Source of the DNA: Clostridiales bacterium oral taxon 876 str. F0540 | GTDB taxonomy: Bacteria; Bacillota; Clostridia; Clostridiales; Clostridiaceae | NCBI GenBank assembly: GCA_000466585.1 | Contig: KE993478.1 | Coordinates: 1 to 64,000 of the forward strand | DNA length: 64,000 bases | Reading direction: 5' to 3' | Part shown: piece after piece, positions 9,175 to 17,361 of the stretch | Layout: each line of letters begins with the position of its first letter | Position numbering within the stretch: the first letter of the stretch is position 1 | Notes under the pieces: model-generated | What the model was told of the DNA's origin: nothing | Database searches by the model: none | The model's input: the letters and a program-made list of their open reading frames with translations, nothing else | Position numbers and translations under genes: made by a program

Positions 9175-10252
9175 CTTAGTTTTACTTTTTATAGCTTATA
9201 TTTATGATACTAATATGAAGCCTGTAGAAAATATGCAAGTCCTCTCCGGAGCAGGCTATGATATTATTGAGGAAGTGGATGGTCATATTACCTACAGTAT
9301 ACCTCTAAGCGTATATGTATTTGGAGAAGATAATAAAATTACAGGAGAAATTAAGACAGGTATTGGCAGTACAATTGGACTGACTAGAGGAGACAGACAA
9401 AGGAAATCTGATAACAAGTTTCTTTTAGGCCTTGAAAAGGTGTATGTTATAAGTGAAGATTACGCAAAGTTTGGAATACGAAATATATTGGATGTTTTAT
9501 TTACAAATCCGGAAGTAAATGATATGGGAGCAGTTATAGTTTATAGTGGAAAAGCTGAGGAACTTTTAAGCTATCAAGTTAATGGATATCCAACTTCTTC
9601 AGATTATCTTGAAGGTGTTATTAAGAATGCTCAAGGCTATAACTTTTTTACAAACAATTATAAACTTACAGATGTTTTTGTAAAAGTTGATTCTGAAGGT
9701 CGTAAGGCCTTGATTCCATATGTTGAGATAAAGAAAACAGGACCAGAGGTAACAGGTTTCGCAATATTTAATAAAGATAAAATGGTTGATAAAGTAAATA
9801 TGCAGGAAGGGAAGATATTAAACTTACTAAGAGAAAAAAAGTCAAGAGGCTCATTGAATCTTCAAAAGGATGCAAAAAGCTATGTTGATTATTACTGCGA
9901 AGCAAGAAGAAAGGTAAAAGCAGAAAAAGATGGAGATAATTATAAATTTATTATAGACTTAAACTTAGAAGGGGATATTACATCAAATGAGGAATTTCCA
10001 AGCGTAATAGATAATCCTGAGCTTAAGAAAAAGCTTGAAGCAGAGCTTTCAGATAAAATAGAAGCTGAGTGCAATGCTTTTATTCAAACGATGAAATGTG
10101 AGTATAAGCTTGATTTATTAGAATTAGGAAGAGTTGCTGCAGCTAATTTTGGAAGGCATCAAAACAAGGATTGGGATAAAATAGTATCCACTTCTGATAT
10201 TAAGGTTAATGTTAAGGTTAAGATAGATAAAGAGGGAAGGGGTAATTACTAG
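9143..10252 (+). CDS. gerKC: spore germinant receptor subunit C (Ger(x)C family), no lipobox Cys
   Basis: 369 residues. N-terminal hydrophobic segment ILISLVLLFIAYIYD (about 8-22), followed by a Ger(x)C-like ectodomain with EDNKITGEIKTGIG and the C-terminal phrase AECNAFIQTMKCEYKLDLLE. GerC proteins are normally lipoproteins with a Cys right after the signal sequence and a following WD/E motif. Here no cysteine occurs in the first 60 residues, so the protein is probably held by its uncleaved N-terminal helix. The start lies within the end of the B gene and follows AAGGAAGG. Confidence 0.88.
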   Translation: MKGKQTVILISLVLLFIAYIYDTNMKPVENMQVLSGAGYDIIEEVDGHITYSIPLSVYVFGEDNKITGEIKTGIGSTIGLTRGDRQRKSDNKFLLGLEKVYVISEDYAKFGIRNILDVLFTNPEVNDMGAVIVYSGKAEELLSYQVNGYPTSSDYLEGVIKNAQGYNFFTNNYKLTDVFVKVDSEGRKALIPYVEIKKTGPEVTGFAIFNKDKMVDKVNMQEGKILNLLREKKSRGSLNLQKDAKSYVDYYCEARRKVKAEKDGDNYKFIIDLNLEGDITSNEEFPSVIDNPELKKKLEAELSDKIEAECNAFIQTMKCEYKLDLLELGRVAAANFGRHQNKDWDKIVSTSDIKVNVKVKIDKEGRGNY

Positions 10253-10561
10253 ATGGAAAAGCTGAAGAAGATTGAAGAAGCTCTATTGATTTTATTAAAA
10301 GCTTCTGACAAAGGATATTATAAAAAGACAGGAGAAGGGTATTCTTTTGAACTTGGGGAGGAAGGAAAATGCATAGCTGATATCACTCTAGAAGGCATAG
10401 ATTTTAAAATAAGGACTATTAAATGGATACCGGGGAATTATGAACCTATAGAAGGAAGTGAGCTGTATAATCGAATATTATATGCGGATTTGGATAGTTT
10501 AAACAAGGAAGAAAAAATTAAAAAGATAGCCAATGTAATTAGCAGTATAAATAATAGTTGA
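10253..10561 (+). CDS. small unknown protein at the end of the germinant receptor operon
   Basis: 102 residues, acidic, soluble, no signal peptide. The ATG directly abuts the stop codon of the C gene, and GAGGGAAGGGG at the end of that gene can serve as binding site, so it is co-translated with the operon. I do not recognise the family. Its position suggests a role in assembly or control of the receptor, but this is inference only. A hairpin terminator follows at 10612. Confidence 0.7.
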   Translation: MEKLKKIEEALLILLKASDKGYYKKTGEGYSFELGEEGKCIADITLEGIDFKIRTIKWIPGNYEPIEGSELYNRILYADLDSLNKEEKIKKIANVISSINNS

Positions 10562-10611
10562 TTTTACAGGTCATTAAAGTATAATAGATTTAAGCAATTT
10601 ACAATTAGTAT

Positions 10612-10640
10612 CCAGGTGAGTGAGCTTGCCTGGTATTTTT
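10612..10640 (+). terminator. terminator of the germinant receptor operon
   Basis: CCAGG (10612-10616) pairs with CCTGG (10629-10633), followed by TATTTTT. Confidence 0.55.
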
Positions 10641-10701
10641 ATAATTTTTTGTACATATTCTAGTGATAAAAAGCTATGTTAAACAGTTTAGGAGAGTATT
10701 A

Positions 10702-11394
10702 ATGAAAAAAGTCAGAAATTATTTGAGAATTTTAGCTTTAATATATTGCGTCTGGGTCATTTTTTCAAGCAAAGGGCAGCTACTATACATGGCTTGGAAT
10801 TTATTCCTTGCATGGGTACCTTTTGAGGCAGCTAATTTGCTCTATAAAATAAAAAAGGAGCATTTAGTATTTAAAGGCATTGGAATTATAACAATAGGTT
10901 TATGCATACTTTGGCTGCTTTTCTATCCTAATGCACCATATATAATTACAGACTTTATTCATATAAATTCAAATAAGTTTTTTATACCTAACCCTAAATA
11001 TGTGCCTTATGGCTTGGAGCCTAAAACCCTATTTAATGATAATCTTAAGCTTTGGTTAAATTATATCAATATCGGAATGGGAGTATGGCTTGGGTATATG
11101 TTTGGCCTAATATCGCTGCATATAAATCAAAAGCTTATAGAAGATAAGTTTGGAAAAGCAAGAAGCTGGATATTTGTAGTAGTCATAAGTTTATTAAGCG
11201 GTTTTGCTATTTACTTAGGAAGATTTATCAGGTGGAACAGCTGGGACGTAATATTTAATCCTTTAAACATAATTTCAATACTGATAAAGGATATTCATAT
11301 TAAAGCGTTGAGTTTTACATTACTCTTTGGTGCGTTTAATTTAATACTTTATGTTATTACATTTGTTACACTAAAGTTAATGAGAGAAGAATAA
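10702..11394 (+). CDS. DUF1361 membrane protein
   Basis: 230 residues with about six hydrophobic segments. The phrases WNLFLAWVPFEAANLLYK and LLFYPNAPYIITDFIHIN, with a later RFIRWNSWDVIFNP, are typical of DUF1361, a family of unknown function in the bacterial membrane. The start at 10702 follows TAGGAGAG. A GTG 13 codons upstream has no binding site and is rejected. The gene ends against a bidirectional terminator. Confidence 0.85.
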   Translation: MKKVRNYLRILALIYCVWVIFSSKGQLLYMAWNLFLAWVPFEAANLLYKIKKEHLVFKGIGIITIGLCILWLLFYPNAPYIITDFIHINSNKFFIPNPKYVPYGLEPKTLFNDNLKLWLNYINIGMGVWLGYMFGLISLHINQKLIEDKFGKARSWIFVVVISLLSGFAIYLGRFIRWNSWDVIFNPLNIISILIKDIHIKALSFTLLFGAFNLILYVITFVTLKLMREE

Positions 11395-11395
11395 C

Positions 11396-11440
11396 AAAGG
11401 CTGCATAGGAAAGTAAAATAACTTGCTTATGCAGCCTTTA
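11396..11440. terminator. bidirectional terminator
   Basis: AAAGGCTGCATA (11396-11407) pairs with TATGCAGCCTTT (11428-11439) between convergent genes, with T-runs on both sides. Confidence 0.8.
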
Positions 11441-11441
11441 T

Positions 11442-12131
11442 TTATTCGTCTAAATCTTCTAAGTCGATAGGATTGCAGCTAAGACCGCAGGAGCAGCGTG
11501 CTGAACCAAAAAGTAAAGAGTAGCTCCTTGGAAACTCTCTGTTTACCCTTTGAACCTCTTCAGCGAAATCTTCTTGAGACTTGGGAACAACGCCTAATTT
11601 ATCAGCTTTCTCTTGAGTGTCAATCACAGCTCCAAGAGGAACAAAGCTATTAGGTTTAAGTTTTACTCCTCCGGTTACTACTGAATTTGGAGATATATAT
11701 GAATTTTCTCCAACTATAGCATTGTATACTATGGCATTAAAGCTTACAAATACATTATCTTTAATTTTACAAGGCCCGTGGATTAAACAGCCATGAGCAC
11801 AGCTTACACCATTTCCAATATAGATAGAGTATATTCTCCCATTTGCTTTGACCCTTCCGGTTTTTAAGCCATGAAGAATAACCCCATCTTGAATGTTTGT
11901 ATTATCCCCAATATAAAATGGACTTCCTTCATCAGCACGTATTGAAACATTTGGTGCAACAAATACATTTTTACCTATGGTCACATCTCCTATTATTGAT
12001 GAGAAAGGACCAATAAAGGCAGAAGGGTGTATAGTTGGATATACACTTACTGGATTAAAGGAAGTTGAAGGGTTAGGTCCAATAAAATTAATTATAGCAT
12101 TTTTATATGCTGATTTTTGTAGATACGGCAT
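11442..12131 (-). CDS. gamma-class carbonic anhydrase (Cam/CamH-like), hexapeptide repeat protein
   Basis: 229 residues forming a left-handed beta-helix (repeats such as IGPFSSIIGDVTIGKNVFV from about residue 40). The three zinc-ligand histidines of gamma carbonic anhydrases are visible in QDGVILHG and SCAHGCLIHGP. The companion Arg and Asp are present in SIRADEG. The enzyme hydrates CO2, which fits a clostridium with one-carbon metabolism. The C-terminus adds a Cys-rich tail (SARCSCGLSCNP) that may bind metal, which is unusual. The start at 12131 follows GGAGG. An ATG four codons upstream contains that site. Confidence 0.85.
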   Translation of the reverse strand: MPYLQKSAYKNAIINFIGPNPSTSFNPVSVYPTIHPSAFIGPFSSIIGDVTIGKNVFVAPNVSIRADEGSPFYIGDNTNIQDGVILHGLKTGRVKANGRIYSIYIGNGVSCAHGCLIHGPCKIKDNVFVSFNAIVYNAIVGENSYISPNSVVTGGVKLKPNSFVPLGAVIDTQEKADKLGVVPKSQEDFAEEVQRVNREFPRSYSLLFGSARCSCGLSCNPIDLEDLDE

Positions 12132-12207
12132 GTAAACCTCCAATAAATAAAACGTTACTTTGTATTAGTTTATTTTGCCGTTAACAAAAATGTACATTAA
12201 TTATTTT

Positions 12208-13071
12208 TTAAATATATTCATTTTTAGTATCAGCTTTATTCAAGTTCTCCTTTTTTCTTGCAATAATAGAAATTAGTATGCTGGCAATTAATATTGCGAA
12301 TATTATTCCTACAGAAAGAGCAACAGGTATTTCAACATGGAAGAATAGTATTGAAAGCTTAATTCCTGTAAAGACTAAGATTAAGGCAACCCCATGTTTT
12401 ACGTATTTAAAAGTATTATTGATTCCTGCAAGTAGGAAGTAAAGGCTTCTAAGACCTAAGATGGCAAAAATATTTGAGGTATATACAATAAAAGGGTCGG
12501 TGGATATAGAGAATATTGCTGGGATAGAGTCTATTGCGAATATTATATCTGTTCCTTCTATCAAAACAAGTATTGCAAATAAAGGTGTTGCATAAAGTAC
12601 TTTATTAATTCTTACAAAGAACTTCTCTCCATGGAGTTTGTCTGTAACAGGTATAATTTTGTTAACAAGCTTAATTAATTTGTTTTCTTTAAAGTTTTCA
12701 GCATCTTCATTTTCAGGTTTCAGTAACATTTTGAGACCGCTGAAGATTAGTATAGCTCCAAAGATATATAATACCCAGTGGAATTTACTTACTATAGTTA
12801 CGCCTAGTATGACGAAGATAAAGCGCAGAACTAGGGCCCCAATTATGCCATAGTTTAAAATCCTTCTCTGATGTTTTTCTGATATTCCAAAGCTGCCAAA
12901 TACAAGGAGAAAAAGAAATAAGTTATCAAGACTAAGGCTTTTTTCAATAACATAGCCGCCTAAAAATTCTAAGGCTTTTTGTTCACCTAAAGTAAAATAT
13001 ATTCCTGTGTTAAAGAGTAGAGCTGCAGCAATCCAGAAGATTACCCATTTTAGAGCGTTTTTTGTGTTCAA
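12208..13071 (-). CDS. TerC/Alx-family membrane protein, manganese-linked
   Basis: 287 residues from a TTG start at 13071, preceded by AAGGAGG at 13080-13086. Nine or so hydrophobic segments. The family signature is present: GGYVIEKSLSLDNLFLFLLV with conserved acidic and Asn residues, and EGTDIIFAIDSIPAIFSIS. TerC/Alx proteins are linked to manganese export and to metallation of secreted enzymes. The gene is preceded by a yybP-ykoY riboswitch and its terminator, which matches this role. An ATG at 13114-13116 lies beyond the ribosome binding site and is rejected. Confidence 0.9.
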   Translation of the reverse strand: MNTKNALKWVIFWIAAALLFNTGIYFTLGEQKALEFLGGYVIEKSLSLDNLFLFLLVFGSFGISEKHQRRILNYGIIGALVLRFIFVILGVTIVSKFHWVLYIFGAILIFSGLKMLLKPENEDAENFKENKLIKLVNKIIPVTDKLHGEKFFVRINKVLYATPLFAILVLIEGTDIIFAIDSIPAIFSISTDPFIVYTSNIFAILGLRSLYFLLAGINNTFKYVKHGVALILVFTGIKLSILFFHVEIPVALSVGIIFAILIASILISIIARKKENLNKADTKNEYI

Positions 13072-13122
13072 AGTGTAGACCTCCTTAAAATAATAGTTAA
13101 AAATTACCTTTTCCATTTAAAT

Positions 13123-13162
13123 AAAAAGACCCTGCACCTAGTTATAAGCTAGATGCAGAGTC
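13123..13162 (-). terminator. riboswitch-controlled terminator
   Basis: On the minus strand a strong hairpin (GACCCTGCACCTAG at 13128-13141 against CTAGATGCAGAGTC at 13149-13162) runs into a T-tract. It lies between the yybP-ykoY aptamer and the TerC gene. It is the likely expression switch. Confidence 0.85.
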
Positions 13163-13274
13163 TCACATGGCAAACCAATAGGTTAACTAATAAAGCCGGG
13201 CATTTATCTATTGATAATTGTCCGTAATGACGACTTTATTCCTGAAATATTCAGGTTGTTACTCCCTCTGTCAC
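13160..13274 (-). ncRNA. yybP-ykoY (Mn2+) riboswitch
   Basis: Read on the minus strand, the leader contains the conserved AGGGAGTAAC near its 5' end, a central TTACGGAC, GCCCGGC and, at the 3' end, CATGTGAGAC. These are hallmarks of the yybP-ykoY manganese-sensing class. A transcription terminator and a TerC-family gene follow, the usual context. In the known class Mn2+ binding disfavours the terminator and turns the gene on. A TATAAT box lies at 13295-13300 with a weak TTACTG 16 bases before it. Confidence 0.88.
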
Positions 13275-13697
13275 AAATATTATATTATGTAATCATTATA
13301 GCATAATAACAGTTGTCAGTAAACAAAATTAGCATGTTCTTTTTTTATTTTAGGGAATTATATTAATTATTAAAAACCTACGAAGAGGGGGTGGAATATG
13401 AGCATGATTTTGTACTTCTTCGATATTGCAGCAGTTTGGTATAAAGGTATATGGATAGAATAGAAAAGATATCATGCTATAATGCTAGTTTTACTTTAGC
13501 TACTATATAGTGGATATGAACATATAAAATACCTGTGCAGATATAAACATTATAAAATTTACGAAAAATAATGAAATCTATGCCTAAAATAGTCTATAAT
13601 ATATATTAATTGTTTAAAAAATGTATTTATTTTATTATAATAAAGTGATAAATTATTTATGTAAGTTTATGAAGAAGTGAATAGGAGAGTAGGATAA
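13275..13697. other. gene-poor spacer between the riboswitch and hisS
   Basis: Very AT-rich. It holds the divergent TerC promoter region at one end and a TATAAT box at 13595-13600 that may serve hisS. The only coding candidate is the tentative 21-codon frame at 13398. No T-box sequence could be found ahead of hisS. Confidence 0.5.
13398..13463 (+). CDS. tentative 21-residue hydrophobic peptide
   Basis: ATG with GAGGGGGTGG 3 bases before it opens a short frame MSMILYFFDIAAVWYKGIWI plus one Glu. The purine-rich binding site and hydrophobic content are the only support. It could be chance in an AT-rich spacer. Confidence 0.25.
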   Translation: MSMILYFFDIAAVWYKGIWIE

Positions 13698-13698
13698 A

Positions 13699-15018
13699 AT
13701 GGCTAATCAAGTAGTTAAACCGTCAACTCTGCCAGGGTTTATAGAATGGCTTCCTGCAGATCAGATAGCATTTAATAAAATGATGGACACAATAAGAAAG
13801 AATTACGAAAAATTTGGCTTTATACCTGTAGATACTCCGGTTATTGAAAAGTCAGAAGTTCTTCTTGCAAAAGGCGGAGGAGATACAGAAAAGCAAATAT
13901 ATAGATTTACAAAGGGAGATAGTGATCTTTCTTTAAGATTTGACCTTACAGTACCTCTAGCTAGATTTGTGGCCCAGCACATGAGTGAACTAACTTTTCC
14001 GTTTAGAAGATATCAAATAGGAAAGGTTTATAGAGGGGAAAGAAATCAAAAGGGCAGATTCAGAGAATTCTATCAGTGTGATATAGATATAATAGGAAAC
14101 GGAAAGTTAAGCATTATTAATGATGCAGAAATTCCAAGCATAATTTACTCAACCTTCACTGATTTAGGCTTTGATTCCTTTACAATTCATATCAATAACA
14201 GGAAGGTGCTAAATGGATTTTTTGATGCTGTAGGTGTTGAAAATAAAGTTGATACTCTTAGGATTATTGATAAGCTTGACAAAATAGGAATAGAAGCAGT
14301 TAAAGAGGAGCTTAAGGGGTTAGGTCTTACCGATGAAGCTGTAGCCAGAATTGAAGAATTTATAAACATTACCGGAAGCAGTGATGAGGTTTTAGAAGGA
14401 CTTAAAAAGTTAAACCTTGATAATGGAGAGTTTGCTTTAGGCTTAGAGGAACTTTCAAAGGTAGTTTACTATATAAGACAATTTGGAGTGCCTGATAAAA
14501 ACTTTATAGTTGACTTAAAGATAGCAAGAGGCTTGGATTACTATACAGGAACAGTTTATGAGACAATACTTAACGATTATCCTGGAATAGGATCGGTATG
14601 CTCCGGCGGAAGATACGATAATCTTGCAGAATACTATACTACTCAAAAGCTTCCTGGAGTTGGAATATCCATAGGGTTAAGCAGATTATTTTATCAGCTT
14701 AAAGAAGCAGGTTTCTTTAAGGAAAGTGTTTCTTCAACCCTAACAAAGGTTTTAGTAGTTCCAATGGATGAGAATGTTGGATATTCAATAGGTGTTGCAA
14801 CTGAGCTAAAAAAAGCAGGAATAGCTTCAGAGGTTTTCTTTGAAGAGGGTAAATTTGTAAAGAAGCTTAATTATGCTAATAAGCTTGGAATACCTTATGT
14901 TATTATAATCGGCGGAGACGAAATAGCAAGCGGAGTTTTAACTCTTAAGGATATGAGAAGCGGAGAGCAGTTTAAGTTAACTGTTGATGAAGTTATAAGC
15001 AAGATCAATATGCAATAA
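13699..15018 (+). CDS. hisS: histidyl-tRNA synthetase, divergent form
   Basis: 439 residues; class II synthetase that charges tRNA-His. Motif 2 region YRGERNQKGRFREFYQCDIDIIG (about 114-136, one family signature) and the histidine-specific ARGLDYYTGTVYE (about 277-289) are intact. The C-terminal anticodon-binding domain is present. The N-terminus LPGFIEWLPADQIAFNKMMD differs from the usual bacterial KGTKDxLP start, so this seems to be the second HisRS type and may be an extra copy. GGAGAG lies before the ATG. A strong terminator follows. Confidence 0.92.
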   Translation: MANQVVKPSTLPGFIEWLPADQIAFNKMMDTIRKNYEKFGFIPVDTPVIEKSEVLLAKGGGDTEKQIYRFTKGDSDLSLRFDLTVPLARFVAQHMSELTFPFRRYQIGKVYRGERNQKGRFREFYQCDIDIIGNGKLSIINDAEIPSIIYSTFTDLGFDSFTIHINNRKVLNGFFDAVGVENKVDTLRIIDKLDKIGIEAVKEELKGLGLTDEAVARIEEFINITGSSDEVLEGLKKLNLDNGEFALGLEELSKVVYYIRQFGVPDKNFIVDLKIARGLDYYTGTVYETILNDYPGIGSVCSGGRYDNLAEYYTTQKLPGVGISIGLSRLFYQLKEAGFFKESVSSTLTKVLVVPMDENVGYSIGVATELKKAGIASEVFFEEGKFVKKLNYANKLGIPYVIIIGGDEIASGVLTLKDMRSGEQFKLTVDEVISKINMQ

Positions 15019-15031
15019 GTAAAAAATCATT

Positions 15032-15071
15032 AAAGGGTAGATAGTAAAATAAGTACTATCTACCCTTTTTT
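15032..15071 (+). terminator. terminator of hisS
   Basis: AAAGGGTAGATAGTA (15032-15046) pairs with TACTATCTACCCTTT (15054-15068), followed by a T-run. Confidence 0.9.
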
Positions 15072-15186
15072 ACTGCCAATTATTATATACCAGTAATTTT
15101 CTATAGATATGTAAAATTTACATAATAGTATAGTAATATATAGTTAGCAGATTGATAAGATGATTGTATCTCAGGAGGAAAAATAG

Positions 15187-15793
15187 GTGAGCTCAACTAA
15201 TTCGGAAATTAGAAATTCGTTGCTTGTTGAATGTATATCTGATTTTGTTTGGGAAATGGATTTGATAGAAAATAAAGTGTATGTCTCAGCGGCTTGGAAA
15301 GAGTTCTTAGGATACGATAATGATTTATATTTTAGCTTTGACTTTTGGCATAGTATTATTCATCCTGATGATCTTAAGGCAGTAATTAAATCTATTATCT
15401 AATTCTATTAAATTTACTCCAGCCGGCCGAAATATTAAGGTTAATATAGGTGAAGATCAAAATAATATAAGGATAAGTGTAAGAGATACGGGAAGCGGTA
15501 TTCCTGAAGACAAGCTTGACGTTATATTTGAGAGATTTAGGCAGGTGGGCGAGGTGCTGACTAAGAGGGCTGAAGGCAGCGGCATAGGTCTTGCACTTGT
15601 TAAAGCTTTAGTAGAAATAAGCGGTGGAAAGATACCTGTTTGCAGCAAAGTAGGTGAAAAAAGCGAGTTTTTAATAGAACTTCCAAAGAAAATTTCAAAC
15701 TATAGCACAGATATTGTTTCAACTAATATTTCAAATCTTGAAGAAAATAAAAAAGAAAAAATCAATATAGAGCTTTCAGATATATACATGTAG
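15187..15793 (+). pseudogene. decayed PAS sensor histidine kinase with internal deletion
   Basis: GTG start with AGGAGG just upstream opens a PAS fold fragment (DFVWEMDLIENKVYVSAAWK, then GYD and HPDD) that stops at 15402. In another frame, from about 15389, comes the C-terminal half of a histidine kinase ATPase: N-box LSNSIKFTPAGRNI, G1 box DTGSGIPEDKLDVIFERF and G2 box GSGIGLALVKALVEISGGKI, ending at 15793. The rest of the PAS domain, the His-containing dimerisation domain and the start of the ATPase are missing. The junction lies near 15385-15395 in a repetitive TCTATTA/TCTAATTCTATTA stretch. A deletion with frameshift explains it. Confidence 0.85.
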
Positions 15794-15853
15794 AGGAAGG
15801 AGCATGTATGGGTTTCATCAGCTTATTATAGTTTTTGATATAACAAGGAAAAT

Positions 15854-15952
15854 ATGGAGCTTAAGTATTGCATACAAACTTAACCTATTATTTGAAGTTT
15901 TTTGGATTTCAAATAACATATTAACGTTTGGAATGCTCTACGAAAGCTCCAT
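15854..15952. repeat. imperfect inverted repeat after hsmA
   Basis: Outer arms ATGGAGCTT (15854-15862) and AAGCTCCAT (15944-15952); inner arms TTATTTGAA (15888-15896) and TTCAAATAA (15908-15916). The TTATTTGAA core is shared with the repeats at 27638 and 30488. It lies just past the stop of the hsmA-like gene and may act as its terminator. A 76-codon plus-strand frame over it is not convincing. Confidence 0.6.
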
Positions 15953-15955
15953 TTT

Positions 15956-16324
15956 TTATTTACTCATACCAACAATTGCTCCAGATATAAAAGGAATAAG
16001 CCATATTGCCCATACAACTATACTAAATTTATGAAAATTAGCTTTTGCTTTGATATCATTTTTAACTAATACTACAGTTGCCCATAAAGCATGGAATAGC
16101 ATTAAAACTATAGCAAGAAGACCTGTTATTCCATGAAGGTTAAATTGAAAACCTCCTGAGGCTATTTTACCCATAAGGGTAGTCCCTAAGGTATCAAATC
16201 CTAAGCCTATCCAAAATATTACTAGGTGCCATTTTTTCAGCTCACCTTGCTTCTTTTCGCTCCAAACGCCTATTGTATAAAATACAAGTGCTAAGGTTAT
16301 TGATGTTGCTGCATAAACTAACAT
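15956..16324 (-). CDS. hsmA: HsmA-family (TIGR03987) small membrane protein
   Basis: 122 residues with four hydrophobic segments (about 2-19, 34-50, 65-88, 98-118) and the phrases YTIGVWSEKKQGELKKWHLV and FNLHGITGLLAIVLMLFHALWA. It matches my memory of the TIGR03987/HsmA family. In Clostridioides difficile HsmA is a heme-sensing-system membrane protein that protects against heme and oxidative stress. Several membrane His residues could ligate heme. AAGGAGGA precedes the ATG. Upstream at 16367-16379 lies a TetR-type operator, and the tetR gene is next in the same direction. Confidence 0.8.
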   Translation of the reverse strand: MLVYAATSITLALVFYTIGVWSEKKQGELKKWHLVIFWIGLGFDTLGTTLMGKIASGGFQFNLHGITGLLAIVLMLFHALWATVVLVKNDIKAKANFHKFSIVVWAIWLIPFISGAIVGMSK

Positions 16325-16366
16325 AAAAAATCCTCCTTAATTAATTAGTATATTTTAATATATCTG

Positions 16367-16379
16367 TGAACGATGTTCA
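16367..16379. promoter_or_regulatory. operator 2 of the TetR regulator, ahead of hsmA
   Basis: TGAACGATGTTCA, a TGAAC-N3-GTTCA palindrome that matches operator 1 at 16998-17010 in arms and spacing. It overlaps a plausible promoter for hsmA (TGAACA, 16 bases, TAAAAT on the minus strand). Confidence 0.75.
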
Positions 16380-16394
16380 TTTCGAGGTGCTTTA

Positions 16395-16418
16395 AAATCA
16401 TACCTGCAGGTATGATTT
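16395..16418 (-). terminator. hairpin at the end of tetR
   Basis: A perfect 24-base palindrome centred on CCTGCAGG (AAATCATACCTG against CAGGTATGATTT) overlaps the tetR stop codon and is followed by TTTT on the minus strand. It could also be a protein-binding site. Confidence 0.6.
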
Positions 16419-16974
16419 ATTGTAATATTTCTTTTAAAATAATCTCAAAAGATGAATAGTTAAAAATCGGCATTTGTATCATAGTAATAAAATTCAATAT
16501 GATAAACTTAGCAGTTTCATAGGAGTCCAGTTTCAGAGTTATCTTGTCATCAGATGCCTCTTTTATAAGCATAGACTCGATTACGCGAATAAATTTATCA
16601 ATATATATATTTTCTTTTTCTATGCCGCTTTCTACATAGTCCGGTTTATCATATAACTCTGGTTTTAGCCAAATTTCCTTAAACTGCTTGATGAATAAGT
16701 TAAGCTCGTTAAATATTTTTTTGAGCCTAATATATAAATTATCATCAGAAGCTATAATGACTTGCATAATCTTGAAATATTCCTTCCAATAGCCTGTCAT
16801 CATCTCAATTACTAAATCCTTTTTTGTAGGATAATAATTATATATGGTACCAAGTGCTATGTCACATTCCTTAGCAAGCGTTCTCATGCTTAAGTGAGAA
16901 TAACCTTGGTTACACAAAATTTCTTTGGCTTTTTCTAATATAAGTTCTTTTGGATTTTCTATTATTCTAGACAA
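16417..16974 (-). CDS. TetR/AcrR-family repressor, likely controls itself and hsmA
   Basis: 185 residues from a TTG start at 16974. The N-terminal HTH is clear: GYSHLSMRTLAKECDIALGT followed by IYNYYPTKKDLV (about residues 25-55). The C-terminal ligand-binding domain is typical in length. The TTG follows GAGGTG by six bases. An ATG at 16992 would leave a very short leader. The promoter is perfect and is overlapped by an operator that reappears ahead of hsmA, so autorepression and co-control are likely. The ligand is unknown; heme is a reasonable guess from the partner. Confidence 0.88.
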   Translation of the reverse strand: MSRIIENPKELILEKAKEILCNQGYSHLSMRTLAKECDIALGTIYNYYPTKKDLVIEMMTGYWKEYFKIMQVIIASDDNLYIRLKKIFNELNLFIKQFKEIWLKPELYDKPDYVESGIEKENIYIDKFIRVIESMLIKEASDDKITLKLDSYETAKFIILNFITMIQMPIFNYSSFEIILKEILQ

Positions 16975-16997
16975 GTAAAACACCTCATTCATTCATC

Positions 16998-17038
16998 TGA
17001 ACACTGTTCATTATAAAGTTATTACGAGAAAATGTCAA
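16998..17038 (-). promoter_or_regulatory. tetR promoter with operator 1
   Basis: On the minus strand TTGACA (17033-17038), 17 bases, TATAAT (17010-17015), then immediately TGAACAGTGTTCA (16998-17010), a perfect palindrome around one base, placed over the expected start of transcription. Confidence 0.88.
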
Positions 17039-17361
17039 CATAAAATTTATATAATATTAAAAACTCAACATATTGGACTTTTTATGCACATTGTACACAA
17101 TATATTGTTGATAACTTTTTTCAAATTAAAAAATATAATTTATAAAACGGTCTTATTTGTAATTTTATCTAAAGAGTGTTATAAAAACAACTAAAAATTA
17201 AAAAAGAACAGCGGGTAAACTGTCCTTTTAAATGAAGAATAAATTTGGTTTAAGGATAAAAATAAAATTAATATTTATATTTAATCTGTATAGTGATATT
17301 ATATATTTATTAATAATATATTTCTGTGATTGTTATTACATTTTAGCATTATTTTTAGAAA
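17039..17361. other. AT-rich spacer
   Basis: No convincing gene. Plus-strand frames here are low-complexity AT translations. The one structure is a minus-strand hairpin (GGACAG/CTGTTC, about 17204-17226) followed by a T-run, a likely terminator for the small gene at 17362. Confidence 0.5.

Noticed and set aside
15804..16034. 76-codon plus-strand frame with AGGAAGGAG upstream
   Set aside because: It covers an inverted repeat and runs antisense into hsmA; composition is AT-driven and no motif is seen.
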